From the NCBI GenBank assembly GCA_050179685.1, contig JBFXEW010000007.1, forward strand, positions 62,001 through 126,000: 64,000 nucleotides of DNA, given 5' to 3'. Of the stretch, positions 34,617-43,151 are shown piece by piece. The first letter of the stretch is position 1. Every line of letters starts with the position of its first letter. The translations under genes were made by a program, and so were the position numbers. Source of the stretch: GWE2-40-63 sp050179685 (GTDB lineage: Bacteria; Bacteroidota; Bacteroidia; Bacteroidales; SZUA-534). The notes beneath the pieces were generated by a model. That model ran no database searches. It was not told the origin of the DNA and worked only from the letters and a program-made list of their open reading frames with translations.

Positions 34617-36338
34617 TTAGGCCAACCATTGCTCCACATCGGGCAATTGCAAGGCATTTATTTCCAATTTATTTTTTTTGCGGTAAGCATTCAGTTTTTG
34701 ATGGATCTGAGTGGCTTTTTCTTCTTTCATTTTAACTACCGAAGTATAACCTGCTTTAATTACATGTTCAGCCCAAACTTCGGGCACACCTATCTTAACA
34801 AAATCTTCGGGCCCATCGGTTTTTACCTTTTTCTCAGGACGCATTTGCGGGAAAAACAACACATCCTGAATACTGTCCTGGCCGGTCATAAACATGGTAA
34901 GTCGGTCGATACCAATTCCCATTCCCGAGGTAGGAGGCATTCCGTATTCCAAAGCGCGTACAAAATCATGATCGATAAACATGGCCTCGTCGTCGCCTTT
35001 TTCCGACAGCTTTAATTGCTCCTGAAAACGTTCCAGCTGATCAATCGGATCGTTCAACTCGGTATAAGCGTTGCAAAGTTCTTTTCCGTTTACCATTAAT
35101 TCAAAGCGCTCGGTAAGTTCCGGATTGTCGCGGTGCTTTTTACACAAAGGCGACATTTCAACCGGATAATCGATGATAAATGTAGGTTGAATCATGTGAT
35201 GCTCACACTTCTCCCCAAAAATTTCATCAATAATTTTACCTTTTCCAAACGATTCATCAATCTCAATATGCAAGTCTTTACAAACCTGACGTAACTGCTC
35301 CTCATTCATTCCGGTAATATCAATGCCTGTATGTTCTTTTATAGCATCAAGCATAGTTAACCGACGGTAAGGCGCTTTAAAATCGACTTCTTTATCGCCA
35401 ATCTTTACTTTTGTAGTTCCGTGTAGCGCAAGAGCAACGCGTTCAAGCATTTCCTCGGTAAATTCCATCATCCAGTGATAGTCTTTATAAGCTACATAAA
35501 TTTCCATTACCGTAAACTCCGGATTATGGGTACGATCCATTCCCTCGTTGCGGAAATCTTTGGCAAATTCATAAACCCCGTCGAAACCACCAACAATAAG
35601 CCGCTTAAGGTACAATTCGTTGGCAATTCGTAAATACAAGGGCATGTTCAATGCATTGTGATGCGTAATAAACGGACGGGCAGCAGCTCCTCCCGGAATG
35701 GGTTGCAAAATGGGTGTTTCCACCTCAAGATAACCCAGTTCGTTAAACATCTGGCGCATGGTATTAATAATTTTTGCGCGCTTAATAAACACATCTTTCA
35801 CGTTAGGATTAACTACCAAATCGACATAACGCTGGCGATACCTTTGTTCGGGATCGGTAAAAGCATCGTAGGTTTTGCCGTCTTTCTCTTTTACTATAGG
35901 CAATACACGTAACGATTTACTCAAAACCGTAAACTCCTTTACATACACACTTTTCTCTCCCACCTGGGTTACAAATGCATGTCCTTTTACTCCAATAAAA
36001 TCACCAATATCGAGCAGGCGCTTAAAAACGGTATTGTAAAGAGTTTTATCTTCGCCCGGACAAATTTCATCGCGGTTAAAATAAACCTGGATGCGTCCTT
36101 TTTCGTCCATCAACTCAATAAACGAAGCCTTCCCCATGATGCGGCGACTCATAATTCTACCCGCCAAACTTACTTCCTGATAATTATTCTTCTCAGGATC
36201 GTAGTTCTCACGGATATCCTGAGTGGTGGTATCTACATGGTACATGGCCTGTGGATAAGGCTCTATACCCAAACTTCGCAACTCTTCTAACGATTGGCGA
36301 CGGATAATTTCCTGCTCGCTCAATTCCGATATACTCAT
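34617..36338 (-). CDS. lysS: Lysyl-tRNA synthetase, class II
   Basis: Charges tRNA-Lys. The 573-residue protein has an N-terminal OB-fold anticodon-binding domain (VSLAGRIMSRRIMGKASFIEL) and the class II catalytic core with motif 1 (ELGYLEVETPILQP), motif 2 (FRNEGMDRTHNPEFT) and motif 3 (GMGIGIDRLTMFMT). About 65 residues follow motif 3 (VGVPEVWAEHV-like segment IGVPEVWAEHVIKAGY), an extension absent from the roughly 505-residue E. coli enzyme and, to my recollection, common in Bacteroidota. Two tandem -7 candidates lie upstream and a strong terminator downstream. No other class I lysyl-tRNA synthetase was seen. Confidence 0.97.
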   Translation of the reverse strand: MSISELSEQEIIRRQSLEELRSLGIEPYPQAMYHVDTTTQDIRENYDPEKNNYQEVSLAGRIMSRRIMGKASFIELMDEKGRIQVYFNRDEICPGEDKTLYNTVFKRLLDIGDFIGVKGHAFVTQVGEKSVYVKEFTVLSKSLRVLPIVKEKDGKTYDAFTDPEQRYRQRYVDLVVNPNVKDVFIKRAKIINTMRQMFNELGYLEVETPILQPIPGGAAARPFITHHNALNMPLYLRIANELYLKRLIVGGFDGVYEFAKDFRNEGMDRTHNPEFTVMEIYVAYKDYHWMMEFTEEMLERVALALHGTTKVKIGDKEVDFKAPYRRLTMLDAIKEHTGIDITGMNEEQLRQVCKDLHIEIDESFGKGKIIDEIFGEKCEHHMIQPTFIIDYPVEMSPLCKKHRDNPELTERFELMVNGKELCNAYTELNDPIDQLERFQEQLKLSEKGDDEAMFIDHDFVRALEYGMPPTSGMGIGIDRLTMFMTGQDSIQDVLFFPQMRPEKKVKTDGPEDFVKIGVPEVWAEHVIKAGYTSVVKMKEEKATQIHQKLNAYRKKNKLEINALQLPDVEQWLA

Positions 36339-36652
36339 AATTTGTTTGGTTTAAGCGTTAGTCTGCTTTAAATTAGTTATTTGAAAATTGATGCAAAGAT
36401 ATAATTTTAACGCAAAGTTATCATTGTACAGCCCGATAAAGCCTTTCAAAAAAAAGTTGCAAAAAATTATCCTAATTTTAAAATGCCCGCAATAAATCAC
36501 AACTTATTACGTATGATACAAATATTTTACTTCGCGCTGAGACAAAAATTGTGACGCATATCATTTTTTTTGCCCTGCCATTTAAGCTAAATAAGTATAA
36601 CCCAAAAACGAAAAAGTCGTTTAATTTACCGTGTGTTGATTAGTAATAGTTT
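36339..36652. other. Divergent intergenic region lysS / DUF2062
   Basis: A 314-base AT-rich interval. Its left part holds two -7 candidates for lysS. I see no promoter match for the DUF2062 gene, no RNA gene and no long inverted repeat in the rest. Confidence 0.5.
36394..36420 (-). promoter_or_regulatory. Two tandem -7 elements upstream of lysS
   Basis: On the minus strand TATCTTTG (36401-36394) and TAACTTTG (36420-36413) each match TAnnTTTG perfectly. Leaders would be about 50 and 70 bases. Neither has a TTTG box at 19-21 bases. Confidence 0.5.
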
Positions 36653-37192
36653 ATGAAAAGAAACCTTCTCAAATTCCGGATTCAGTTTAGAAAGAAAAAC
36701 CTGATGCGGTTATTTTTAAACCCCAACGAAACGCCGCTGCGCAAATCGGTTGCCATGGCTTTAGGTGTATTTATTGGGGTTATACCAATTTGGGGAGGTC
36801 AAATTATAGGAGGTTTGGCATCGGCACAATACTTTAAGCTGAACAAACCACTTGTGGTTATTGGCACTTACATCAATTTAACGCCTTTGTTTCCCTTAAT
36901 TGCATTTCTGAGTTTAAAACTGGGCTTTTTGTTAGCTAACCAATCGGTAAGCTTACCCGCTTTAAGCCAAATAAATTTTGATTTGCTTCAAACCTATTTC
37001 TGGTATTTTTTAATTGGCAGTATTCCGGTAGCTGCAATTACCGCAGCTTTTTTTGGATTAGCCACTTATGCCGGCATTTACCTGTTTCGCTTTTTAAAAT
37101 TCCAAACCAAACAAAGGGTAAATGCGTTAAAAATTCCAGTTCAAAACATGGTACAAACACCGCCTTTTTTCGAAAACAAGGTTTCATTATAA
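36653..37192 (+). CDS. DUF2062 membrane protein
   Basis: Membrane protein of 179 residues with a basic N-terminus and about four hydrophobic segments. The segment SVAMALGVFIGVIPIWGGQI and the following LNKPLVVIGTYINLTPLFPL are characteristic of DUF2062, a domain also found fused to glycosyltransferases. By itself the function is unknown; it may handle lipid-linked intermediates or metal ions. It is between lysS (opposite strand) and lipA, which has its own -7 element, so no operon is evident. Confidence 0.85.
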   Translation: MKRNLLKFRIQFRKKNLMRLFLNPNETPLRKSVAMALGVFIGVIPIWGGQIIGGLASAQYFKLNKPLVVIGTYINLTPLFPLIAFLSLKLGFLLANQSVSLPALSQINFDLLQTYFWYFLIGSIPVAAITAAFFGLATYAGIYLFRFLKFQTKQRVNALKIPVQNMVQTPPFFENKVSL

Positions 37193-37264
37193 AGGTATTG
37201 TAAATACTGCCTATAAACATTTTGCTATTCCTAAAAATGTAAGTCTTCAAAAGTTTATTTTTGC

Positions 37265-37272
37265 TACTTTTG
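37265..37272 (+). promoter_or_regulatory. -7 element for lipA
   Basis: TACTTTTG, a perfect TAnnTTTG, 22 bases before the ATG at 37294. It excludes the in-frame TTG at 37261 as the start. Confidence 0.6.
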
Positions 37273-37293
37273 TGCCTTCAAATCCAAGGTAAA

Positions 37294-38157
37294 ATGAACA
37301 AAAATAATACACCCATTCCGCGTAAACCGGAATGGCTCAAAATTAAAATTCCCAAAGCTCAGGTCAACAAAAACATCAATGGCCTGGTAATATCGCAAAA
37401 ACTACACACCATTTGCGAAAGTGGTAATTGCCCCAATGCCGGCGATTGCTGGGGACGAGGAACAGCAACTTTTATGATTCTGGGCGATATTTGTACCCGT
37501 GCCTGTAAATTCTGCAACGTAAAAACCGGCAAACCTTTGCCTGTTGATATCGAAGAACCACAAAAAGTTGCTGAAAGTATTCAGGCTCTAAAGCTAAAAC
37601 ATGCTGTAATTACTTCAGTCGATCGCGACGATTTGCCCGATGGTGGCGCCTCAGTGTGGGTTGAGACCATTCAAAAAATTAAAGCATTAAACCCAAACAC
37701 AACCATTGAAGTGCTAATTCCTGATTTTGATGGAAAACCCGAATTGATTCAACAGATTATTGATGCCAAACCCGAAGTAATTTCTCACAATCTGGAAACG
37801 GTTAAACGCTTAACACCCCAGGTTCGTAGCAAAGCAAAATACACCACCAGCCTTAAGGTGCTAAAGCAAATTGCCGATTCAGGAATTGTTGCCAAAAGTG
37901 GCATTATGCTGGGCTTAGGCGAACTGCCCGATGAAATTCTTGAAACCATGGACGATCTGCGCCATGTAAATTGCAAAGTAATGACCATTGGCCAATACCT
38001 GCAACCTACACGCAACCACCATCCGGTTATGGAATACGTGCATCCCGACATTTTTGCAAACTACGAAAAAGCCGGACTCGAAAAAGGATTCTCATTTGTT
38101 GAAAGCAGCCCCTTAGTGCGTTCGTCGTATAAAGCCGATCGCCATGTGAATGCCTGA
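37294..38157 (+). CDS. lipA: Lipoyl synthase
   Basis: Radical-SAM enzyme that inserts two sulfurs into protein-bound octanoyl groups to make lipoyl. The 287-residue protein has the auxiliary-cluster cysteines in CESGNCPNAGDCW and the radical-SAM CTRACKFC. VTSVDRDDLPDGG and HNLETVKRLTPQVR are further LipA signatures, and the C-terminal SSPLVRSSYKAD carries the conserved serine that ligates the auxiliary cluster. The ATG at 37294 lies behind a -7 element. lipB follows after 29 bases, so octanoylation and sulfur insertion are co-expressed. Confidence 0.97.
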   Translation: MNKNNTPIPRKPEWLKIKIPKAQVNKNINGLVISQKLHTICESGNCPNAGDCWGRGTATFMILGDICTRACKFCNVKTGKPLPVDIEEPQKVAESIQALKLKHAVITSVDRDDLPDGGASVWVETIQKIKALNPNTTIEVLIPDFDGKPELIQQIIDAKPEVISHNLETVKRLTPQVRSKAKYTTSLKVLKQIADSGIVAKSGIMLGLGELPDEILETMDDLRHVNCKVMTIGQYLQPTRNHHPVMEYVHPDIFANYEKAGLEKGFSFVESSPLVRSSYKADRHVNA

Positions 38158-38186
38158 TTTTTATTATCAGAAAATTAAAAACTACT

Positions 38187-38867
38187 ATGAAAGACGTTCG
38201 ATTTAAAGATTTAGGATCTATAGAATACAAAAACGCCTGGAATTATCAGGAAGCGCGTTTTGATGAAGTAATGCAAGGCAAACTAAGTAAAAATCCGCAC
38301 CCGAGTTACCTGCTTTTTTGCGAACATCCTCATGTTTTTACCTTGGGTAAAAGCGGCGACGAACACAATTTTCTGATTCACGAAGATTTTTTAAAAAAAA
38401 TAAACGCCACTTACTACCAAACCAATCGTGGTGGCGACATTACCTATCATGGCCCCGGACAATTGGTGGGTTATCCTATTTTAGATTTAGAAGTTTTTAA
38501 CGTAGCTCTTAAGGACTATATTTTTAAACTGGAAGAAGCTATTATTAAAACCATTGCCGATTATGGAATTGTGGGACATCATTATAAAGGAGCAACCGGT
38601 GTCTGGCTCGATGTGGATATTCCTGAAAAAACGCGTAAAATTTGTGCCATTGGGGTAAAAGCCAGCCGCTTTGTAACCATGCATGGATTTGCTTTAAATG
38701 TAAATACGAACCTGAACTATTTTACCTACATCAATCCTTGCGGTTTTACCGACAAAGGCGTAACCTCAATGGAAAAAGAACTGGGTAGAACCGTCGATTT
38801 TGATGAGGTAAAAGAAAAAGCAAAAAAATACCTGATAGAAGTATTTGGCATGAAGCTAGTTGACTAG
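38187..38867 (+). CDS. lipB: Lipoyl(octanoyl) transferase
   Basis: Moves octanoyl from acyl carrier protein to the lipoyl domains of 2-oxoacid dehydrogenases and GcvH, supplying the LipA substrate. The 226-residue protein contains RGGDITYHGPGQLVGYP, KICAIGVKASRFVTMHG with the catalytic lysine, and NPCGFTDKGVTSM with the acyl-accepting cysteine. All catalytic residues are present. It directly follows lipA in the same orientation. Confidence 0.97.
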   Translation: MKDVRFKDLGSIEYKNAWNYQEARFDEVMQGKLSKNPHPSYLLFCEHPHVFTLGKSGDEHNFLIHEDFLKKINATYYQTNRGGDITYHGPGQLVGYPILDLEVFNVALKDYIFKLEEAIIKTIADYGIVGHHYKGATGVWLDVDIPEKTRKICAIGVKASRFVTMHGFALNVNTNLNYFTYINPCGFTDKGVTSMEKELGRTVDFDEVKEKAKKYLIEVFGMKLVD

Positions 38868-39003
38868 AACCAGCCTGTTCCCCTGCTAAAACTTACCCTT
38901 TAAAACACCTTTCTTAGGCCAAGTTTTAGTAATTTCGTGCGTTCAATCATACAACATTTACGAATCGGAACGACTGCTTTAGGGCAGCACTAAATATATC
39001 ATC

Positions 39004-40728
39004 ATGCAAAAACAATGGATTATCAAGCCTGAGGCTTCCCATGAGCTTATTGACGAACTTTCGACAGCTATTAATGTAAGTAAACCAGTTGCCAACCTGC
39101 TTATTCAGCGGGGAATTACAACATTCGATGCCGCAAAAAAATTCTTCCGTCCCAACCTTCACGAACTATACGATCCTTTTTTAATGAAAGATATGCACTT
39201 GGCGGTAAGCCGCCTCGAAATGGCTATCAATAATCAGGAAGGAGTTATGGTTTATGGCGATTACGATGTAGATGGAACTACCTCGGTTTCGATGATGTAT
39301 TCTTTTTTAAGAAATAAATTAAAAAACCTGCATTACTACATTCCCGACCGCTACCACGAAGGCTATGGCATTTCGTTTAAGGGAATCGATACCGCACAAG
39401 AAAAAGGTTGCTCGCTGATAATTGCATTGGACTGTGGCATAAAAGCCATTCAAAAAGTAGATTATGCCAACGAAAAGGGAATCGATTTTATAATATGCGA
39501 CCATCATGAACCGGGCGATGAAATTCCAGCTGCTGTTGCTGTACTCGATCCCAAACGACCCGATTGCAATTATCCGTTTAAAGAATTATCGGCTTGTGGC
39601 GTTGGTTTCAAATTTATTCAGGCAATTGCTGCGCAAACCAACATCCCATTTTATAAAATTGAACATTACCTCGATCTGGTTGTGGTAAGCATTGCATCCG
39701 ATATTGTTCCCATAGTTGATGAGAACCGAATAATGGCTTATTTCGGTTTGAAACGCTTAAACTCAAAACCCCGCATCGGATTAAAAGCCATTTTAGATGT
39801 GGCTGAAATTCAACCGGGAAATTTAAAAATTAACGATTTGGTTTTTAAAGTCGGGCCACGCATCAACGCCGCCGGGCGCATGGAACAAGGGCGGTATTCG
39901 GTCGATTTATTGGTTTGCAAAGAAAAAGAGCACGCTGCGGCTATGGCCGGAAAAATTGATGAAGATAACAAAGAACGCAAATGGTTCGACGGAAACATTA
40001 CCAAAGAAGCGCTGGCCATGATTGAAGAAAATCCGGCACTTCAAGCCCGCAAATCGACCGTATTATACAACCCCGAGTGGCACAAAGGAGTTATTGGCAT
40101 TGTGGCGTCACGAATTATTGACTATTACTACAAACCTACCATAATATTAACCCGCTCGAACGGATTTGTAACCGGTTCGGCCCGCTCAGTCAGCGGATTC
40201 AATTTATACCAGGCCATTGAACAATGTCAGGACTTACTTGAAAATTTTGGCGGGCACATGTATGCTGCCGGATTAACTTTAAAAGAGGAAAATGTAGAAC
40301 CTTTTATTCAATGTTTCGAAAAAGCGGTTCAGAAAATGATAACTCCGGAAAGCGAAATTCAGAAAATTGAAGTTGACGAAGTGATTCAACTCAACCAGAT
40401 TAACCAAAAGTTTTTTAAAGTACTGGAACAGTTTGAACCTTTTGGACCGGGTAACATGACCCCGATATTTGTGGCAAAAAATGTAATAGATACCGGATAT
40501 GCACAATGCGTTGGTTCAGAAAACGAACACCTGAAACTAACCTTGTCTGATGAGGACAGTAGAAGCAGTTATCCCGCCATTGCTTTTCGTCAGTCGGTTC
40601 ATTTCGATGCCATTGTTAACAGCCAACCGTTCGATGTATGTTTTAATTTGGAAGAAAACAATTTCAGAGGAAAAACATCCATCCAAATAAAAGTACGCGA
40701 CATTGTGCCATCAAAGAAGGTAAATTAA
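39004..40728 (+). CDS. recJ: Single-stranded-DNA-specific exonuclease RecJ
   Basis: 5-prime to 3-prime exonuclease acting in recombination, mismatch and base-excision repair. The 574-residue protein shows DHH-family motifs: MVYGDYDVDGTTSVSMM, IIALDCGIKA, ICDHHEPGDEIPAA and VVSIASDIVP, then GPRINAAGRM and the DHHA1 region with NPEWHKGVIGIVASRI and GGHMYAAGL, and a C-terminal OB domain (EQFEPFGPGNMTPIF). Length is normal. A strong bidirectional terminator follows its stop. Confidence 0.96.
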   Translation: MQKQWIIKPEASHELIDELSTAINVSKPVANLLIQRGITTFDAAKKFFRPNLHELYDPFLMKDMHLAVSRLEMAINNQEGVMVYGDYDVDGTTSVSMMYSFLRNKLKNLHYYIPDRYHEGYGISFKGIDTAQEKGCSLIIALDCGIKAIQKVDYANEKGIDFIICDHHEPGDEIPAAVAVLDPKRPDCNYPFKELSACGVGFKFIQAIAAQTNIPFYKIEHYLDLVVVSIASDIVPIVDENRIMAYFGLKRLNSKPRIGLKAILDVAEIQPGNLKINDLVFKVGPRINAAGRMEQGRYSVDLLVCKEKEHAAAMAGKIDEDNKERKWFDGNITKEALAMIEENPALQARKSTVLYNPEWHKGVIGIVASRIIDYYYKPTIILTRSNGFVTGSARSVSGFNLYQAIEQCQDLLENFGGHMYAAGLTLKEENVEPFIQCFEKAVQKMITPESEIQKIEVDEVIQLNQINQKFFKVLEQFEPFGPGNMTPIFVAKNVIDTGYAQCVGSENEHLKLTLSDEDSRSSYPAIAFRQSVHFDAIVNSQPFDVCFNLEENNFRGKTSIQIKVRDIVPSKKVN

Positions 40729-40730
40729 TA

Positions 40731-40769
40731 AACAAAAAAGGTTGAACTTTAAGCTCAACCTTTTTTGTT
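40731..40769. terminator. Bidirectional terminator between recJ and cheW
   Basis: A perfect 15-pair stem (40731-40745 with 40755-40769) around a nine-base loop, A-rich on the left arm and T-rich on the right, so it works in both directions. It separates the converging genes. Confidence 0.9.
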
Positions 40770-40786
40770 TTATCGGAATTCCCTAT

Positions 40787-41293
40787 CTATTCTTCTTCAG
40801 CCACAGCGGCTTCAGCTACTTCCTTCAGATTTACAATTTCTTCTGATGAAAAAACATTGTCCACATCGAGCAGCATAATAAACTTATTTTCCTGCTCAAC
40901 CATTCCACTGATAAAATCGCTGTTAACCTCAACACCTAATGCTGGTGGGTTTTTAATATCTTCTTTCTGAATGTCGATTACGCTTTGAACCGCATCTACA
41001 ATTATTCCAGTCTCAACAACTTTCCCACCTTTTCGAATCTCTAACACTACAATGCAGGTATTGTTGTCGGGTTCCTTTTCGGGCAAACCCATTTTAAGTC
41101 GGGCATCAATTACCGGAAGAACTTTTCCCATTAAATTAATAACTCCCTTCATATAGTTTTGAGCTTTAGGAATTGAAGTTATGGGTTGTAGCTCAAGAAT
41201 ACGCTGAACCTTACTGGCATTAGCTGCAAAATCTTCTTCTCCAATCTTAAAAATCAGATGCGCGTTAATTTCTTCTTTCTTATCTTTTTCCAT
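40787..41293 (-). CDS. CheW-like chemotaxis coupling protein
   Basis: CheW couples chemoreceptors to the histidine kinase CheA. The 168-residue protein is a single CheW domain: LIFKIGEEDFAANASKVQRI, PKAQNYMKGVINLMGKVLPV and VDAVQSVIDIQKEDI, ending FIMLLDVDNVFSSEE plus a short acidic tail. It stands alone, with no CheA, CheY or CheR nearby; the only other chemotaxis gene in the window is the receptor at 48195. It could also be a scaffold for a separate receptor array elsewhere in the genome. Confidence 0.88.
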   Translation of the reverse strand: MEKDKKEEINAHLIFKIGEEDFAANASKVQRILELQPITSIPKAQNYMKGVINLMGKVLPVIDARLKMGLPEKEPDNNTCIVVLEIRKGGKVVETGIIVDAVQSVIDIQKEDIKNPPALGVEVNSDFISGMVEQENKFIMLLDVDNVFSSEEIVNLKEVAEAAVAEEE

Positions 41294-41541
41294 GGCATGT
41301 ATTATTAAATAAACCTTTGCTCAAAAGCCAAATTAGTAAAAATTATCTAATTACAATTGTATGCTACGCTCAAAACAATAAAAAGTTGCTGAACTTTAAC
41401 CGGAATATTTTATAAACAAGAAACCCCCTGGCTTTGTTTGAAAAACAACTAATTTTACGAAATAAAACAAACGCAATTTTTTTAACTGTTGTAGTTTCAA
41501 TCTTTAAATCAATTCGGTTTATTTAAAGAAAATTGATTTTT

Positions 41542-41561
41542 TTATCTGGCAAACCAGATAA
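41542..41561. promoter_or_regulatory. Palindromic operator candidate upstream of dapD
   Basis: TTATCTGG and CCAGATAA form a perfect eight-base inverted repeat around CAAA. Its centre is about 38 bases before the expected transcription start, where it would overlap the -33 region. It may be a regulator site or a short hairpin. Confidence 0.5.
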
Positions 41562-41575
41562 TCGATTAAGTTAAC

Positions 41576-41583
41576 TATTTTTG
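41576..41583 (+). promoter_or_regulatory. -7 element for dapD
   Basis: TATTTTTG, a perfect TAnnTTTG, 24 bases before the dapD ATG. Confidence 0.6.
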
Positions 41584-41606
41584 CATCTGTTGAAAAAAAA
41601 TAAAAA

Positions 41607-42425
41607 ATGGAAGTATTAAAAACAACAATAGAACATGCCTGGGAAAACAGAGACCAGCTAAAAGAATCGCGGGTACAGGAAACCATTAAACAAGTAATTG
41701 ATTTACTGGACAAAGGCTTGTTACGTGTTGCCGAACCACTCGATAATGGCGAATGGAAAGTAAATGAATGGGTAAAAAAAGCGGTGATTTTGTTTTTCCC
41801 CATCAGCAAAATGGAAACTATTGAACTGGGCCCTTTTGAATTTCACGATAAGATTGCTTTAAAGAAAAATTACGCAGCACAGCAGGTACGAGTAGTTCCT
41901 CATGGCTTAGCCCGCGAAGGAGCTTACCTGGCTCCCGGTGTAATTATGATGCCCTCGTATGTTAATATTGGCGCTTATGTTGACAGCGGCACCATGGTCG
42001 ACACCTGGGCAACTGTAGGCTCGTGCGCACAAATAGGTAAAAATGTTCATTTAAGCGGTGGTGTGGGAATTGGTGGTGTGCTTGAACCTGTTCAGGCAGC
42101 TCCGGTAATTATCGAAGACAATTGCTTTATTGGTTCACGCTGCATTATTGTCGAAGGGGCACACATTGGAAAAGAAGCCGTTTTGGGAGCCAATGTGGTA
42201 ATTACCAATTCAACCAAAATTATTGATGTAACTACTGCTGACGCTAAAGAATACAAAGGTTATGTTCCGCCACGTTCGGTAGTAATTCCGGGTTCTTATA
42301 CCAAAAAATTTTCGGCGGGTGAATTTCAGGTGCCTTGCGCTTTAATTATTGGAACACGTAAAGAAAGTACCGATAAAAAAACATCGCTAAACAATGCTCT
42401 GCGCGAATACGATGTAGCTGTTTAA
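41607..42425 (+). CDS. dapD: Tetrahydrodipicolinate N-succinyltransferase
   Basis: Transfers succinyl from succinyl-CoA to tetrahydrodipicolinate in lysine and diaminopimelate synthesis. The 272-residue protein has the N-terminal helical domain and a left-handed beta-helix of hexapeptide repeats: LAPGVIMMPSYVNIGAYVD, TWATVGSCAQIGKNVHLSGG and IGGVLEPVQAAPVIIEDNCF. The catalytic acidic residue and the GxxEP motif are present. Length matches the DapD clade. It is a single gene behind its own promoter, with a palindrome that may serve for regulation. Confidence 0.96.
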   Translation: MEVLKTTIEHAWENRDQLKESRVQETIKQVIDLLDKGLLRVAEPLDNGEWKVNEWVKKAVILFFPISKMETIELGPFEFHDKIALKKNYAAQQVRVVPHGLAREGAYLAPGVIMMPSYVNIGAYVDSGTMVDTWATVGSCAQIGKNVHLSGGVGIGGVLEPVQAAPVIIEDNCFIGSRCIIVEGAHIGKEAVLGANVVITNSTKIIDVTTADAKEYKGYVPPRSVVIPGSYTKKFSAGEFQVPCALIIGTRKESTDKKTSLNNALREYDVAV

Positions 42426-42516
42426 ACAAAATACATTCAATAAAAAAACCGGAAACTACATCAGCCAAACGTTGAATCTGCCTTTTATACAACAACTTTA
42501 ATAGCACTGTTTTCAG

Positions 42517-43092
42517 ATGACCGATTTTAAAAACGATATCGCTAAAGCGCTCGAAGTGCTCCGCATCGGCGGAGTAATTCTTTATCCCACCGATACTATC
42601 TGGGGTTTGGGTTGCGATGCAACCAATCAGGAAGCTGTAAAAAAAATATACGCCTTAAAAAAACGCGCCGACAATAAATCGATGATTATTTTGGTTGATA
42701 CACCCAACCGAATCAACAGTTATATTGAAGAGGTGCCCGATATTGCTTTCGATTTGATGGAACTGGCCGACAAACCCCTGACCCTGATTCTGGAAGGCGC
42801 TAAAAATCTGGCTGAAAATGTAGTCAACCAGGAAGATAAAAGTGTAGGGATTCGTGTGGTAAACGAAGCTTTTTGCAGGCAACTTATCAGGCAATTTAAA
42901 AAACCCATTGTATCTACATCGGCAAATTATAGCGGAGAACCATCGCCTGCTATTTTCGACGAGATTAACGAAACCCTGATTTCGAAGGTAGATTACGTGG
43001 TTGAATACCGCCAGGATGATATAAAAAAAGCAGCTCCATCGGGCATAATAAAAGTTGAAACCAACGGAGGAATTAAAATTATACGGGCCTGA
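42517..43092 (+). CDS. tsaC: Threonylcarbamoyl-AMP synthase (Sua5/YrdC/TsaC)
   Basis: Makes threonylcarbamoyl-AMP from threonine, bicarbonate and ATP for t6A37 modification of tRNA. The 191-residue protein is a single YrdC domain: GGVILYPTDTIWGLGCDA with the KxR/SxN nucleotide-binding residues following at IYALKKRADNKSMIIL, and PIVSTSANYSGEPSP. It lacks the Sua5 C-terminal domain, so it is the short TsaC type. It lies 91 bases behind dapD. Confidence 0.93.
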   Translation: MTDFKNDIAKALEVLRIGGVILYPTDTIWGLGCDATNQEAVKKIYALKKRADNKSMIILVDTPNRINSYIEEVPDIAFDLMELADKPLTLILEGAKNLAENVVNQEDKSVGIRVVNEAFCRQLIRQFKKPIVSTSANYSGEPSPAIFDEINETLISKVDYVVEYRQDDIKKAAPSGIIKVETNGGIKIIRA

Positions 43093-43101
43093 CAAATTAC
43101 T

Positions 43102-43133
43102 TTTGAATAAAAGCGGTCTTTACCTTATATTTG
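43102..43133 (+). promoter_or_regulatory. Full-consensus promoter for the repeat protein
   Basis: TTTG (43102-43105), 20 bases, then TATATTTG (43126-43133): both Bacteroidota elements match perfectly. The ATG is at 43152. The -7 box lies across the longer open frame, so the TTG at 43131 is not the start. Confidence 0.75.
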
Positions 43134-43151
43134 ATAGCAAATCGAATAACA

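Larger units (their letters stand above)
41294..41606. other. Divergent intergenic region cheW / dapD
   Basis: A 313-base AT-rich interval. Near dapD it has a -7 element and a palindrome (listed separately). No promoter match was found for cheW and no RNA gene was seen. Confidence 0.5.
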
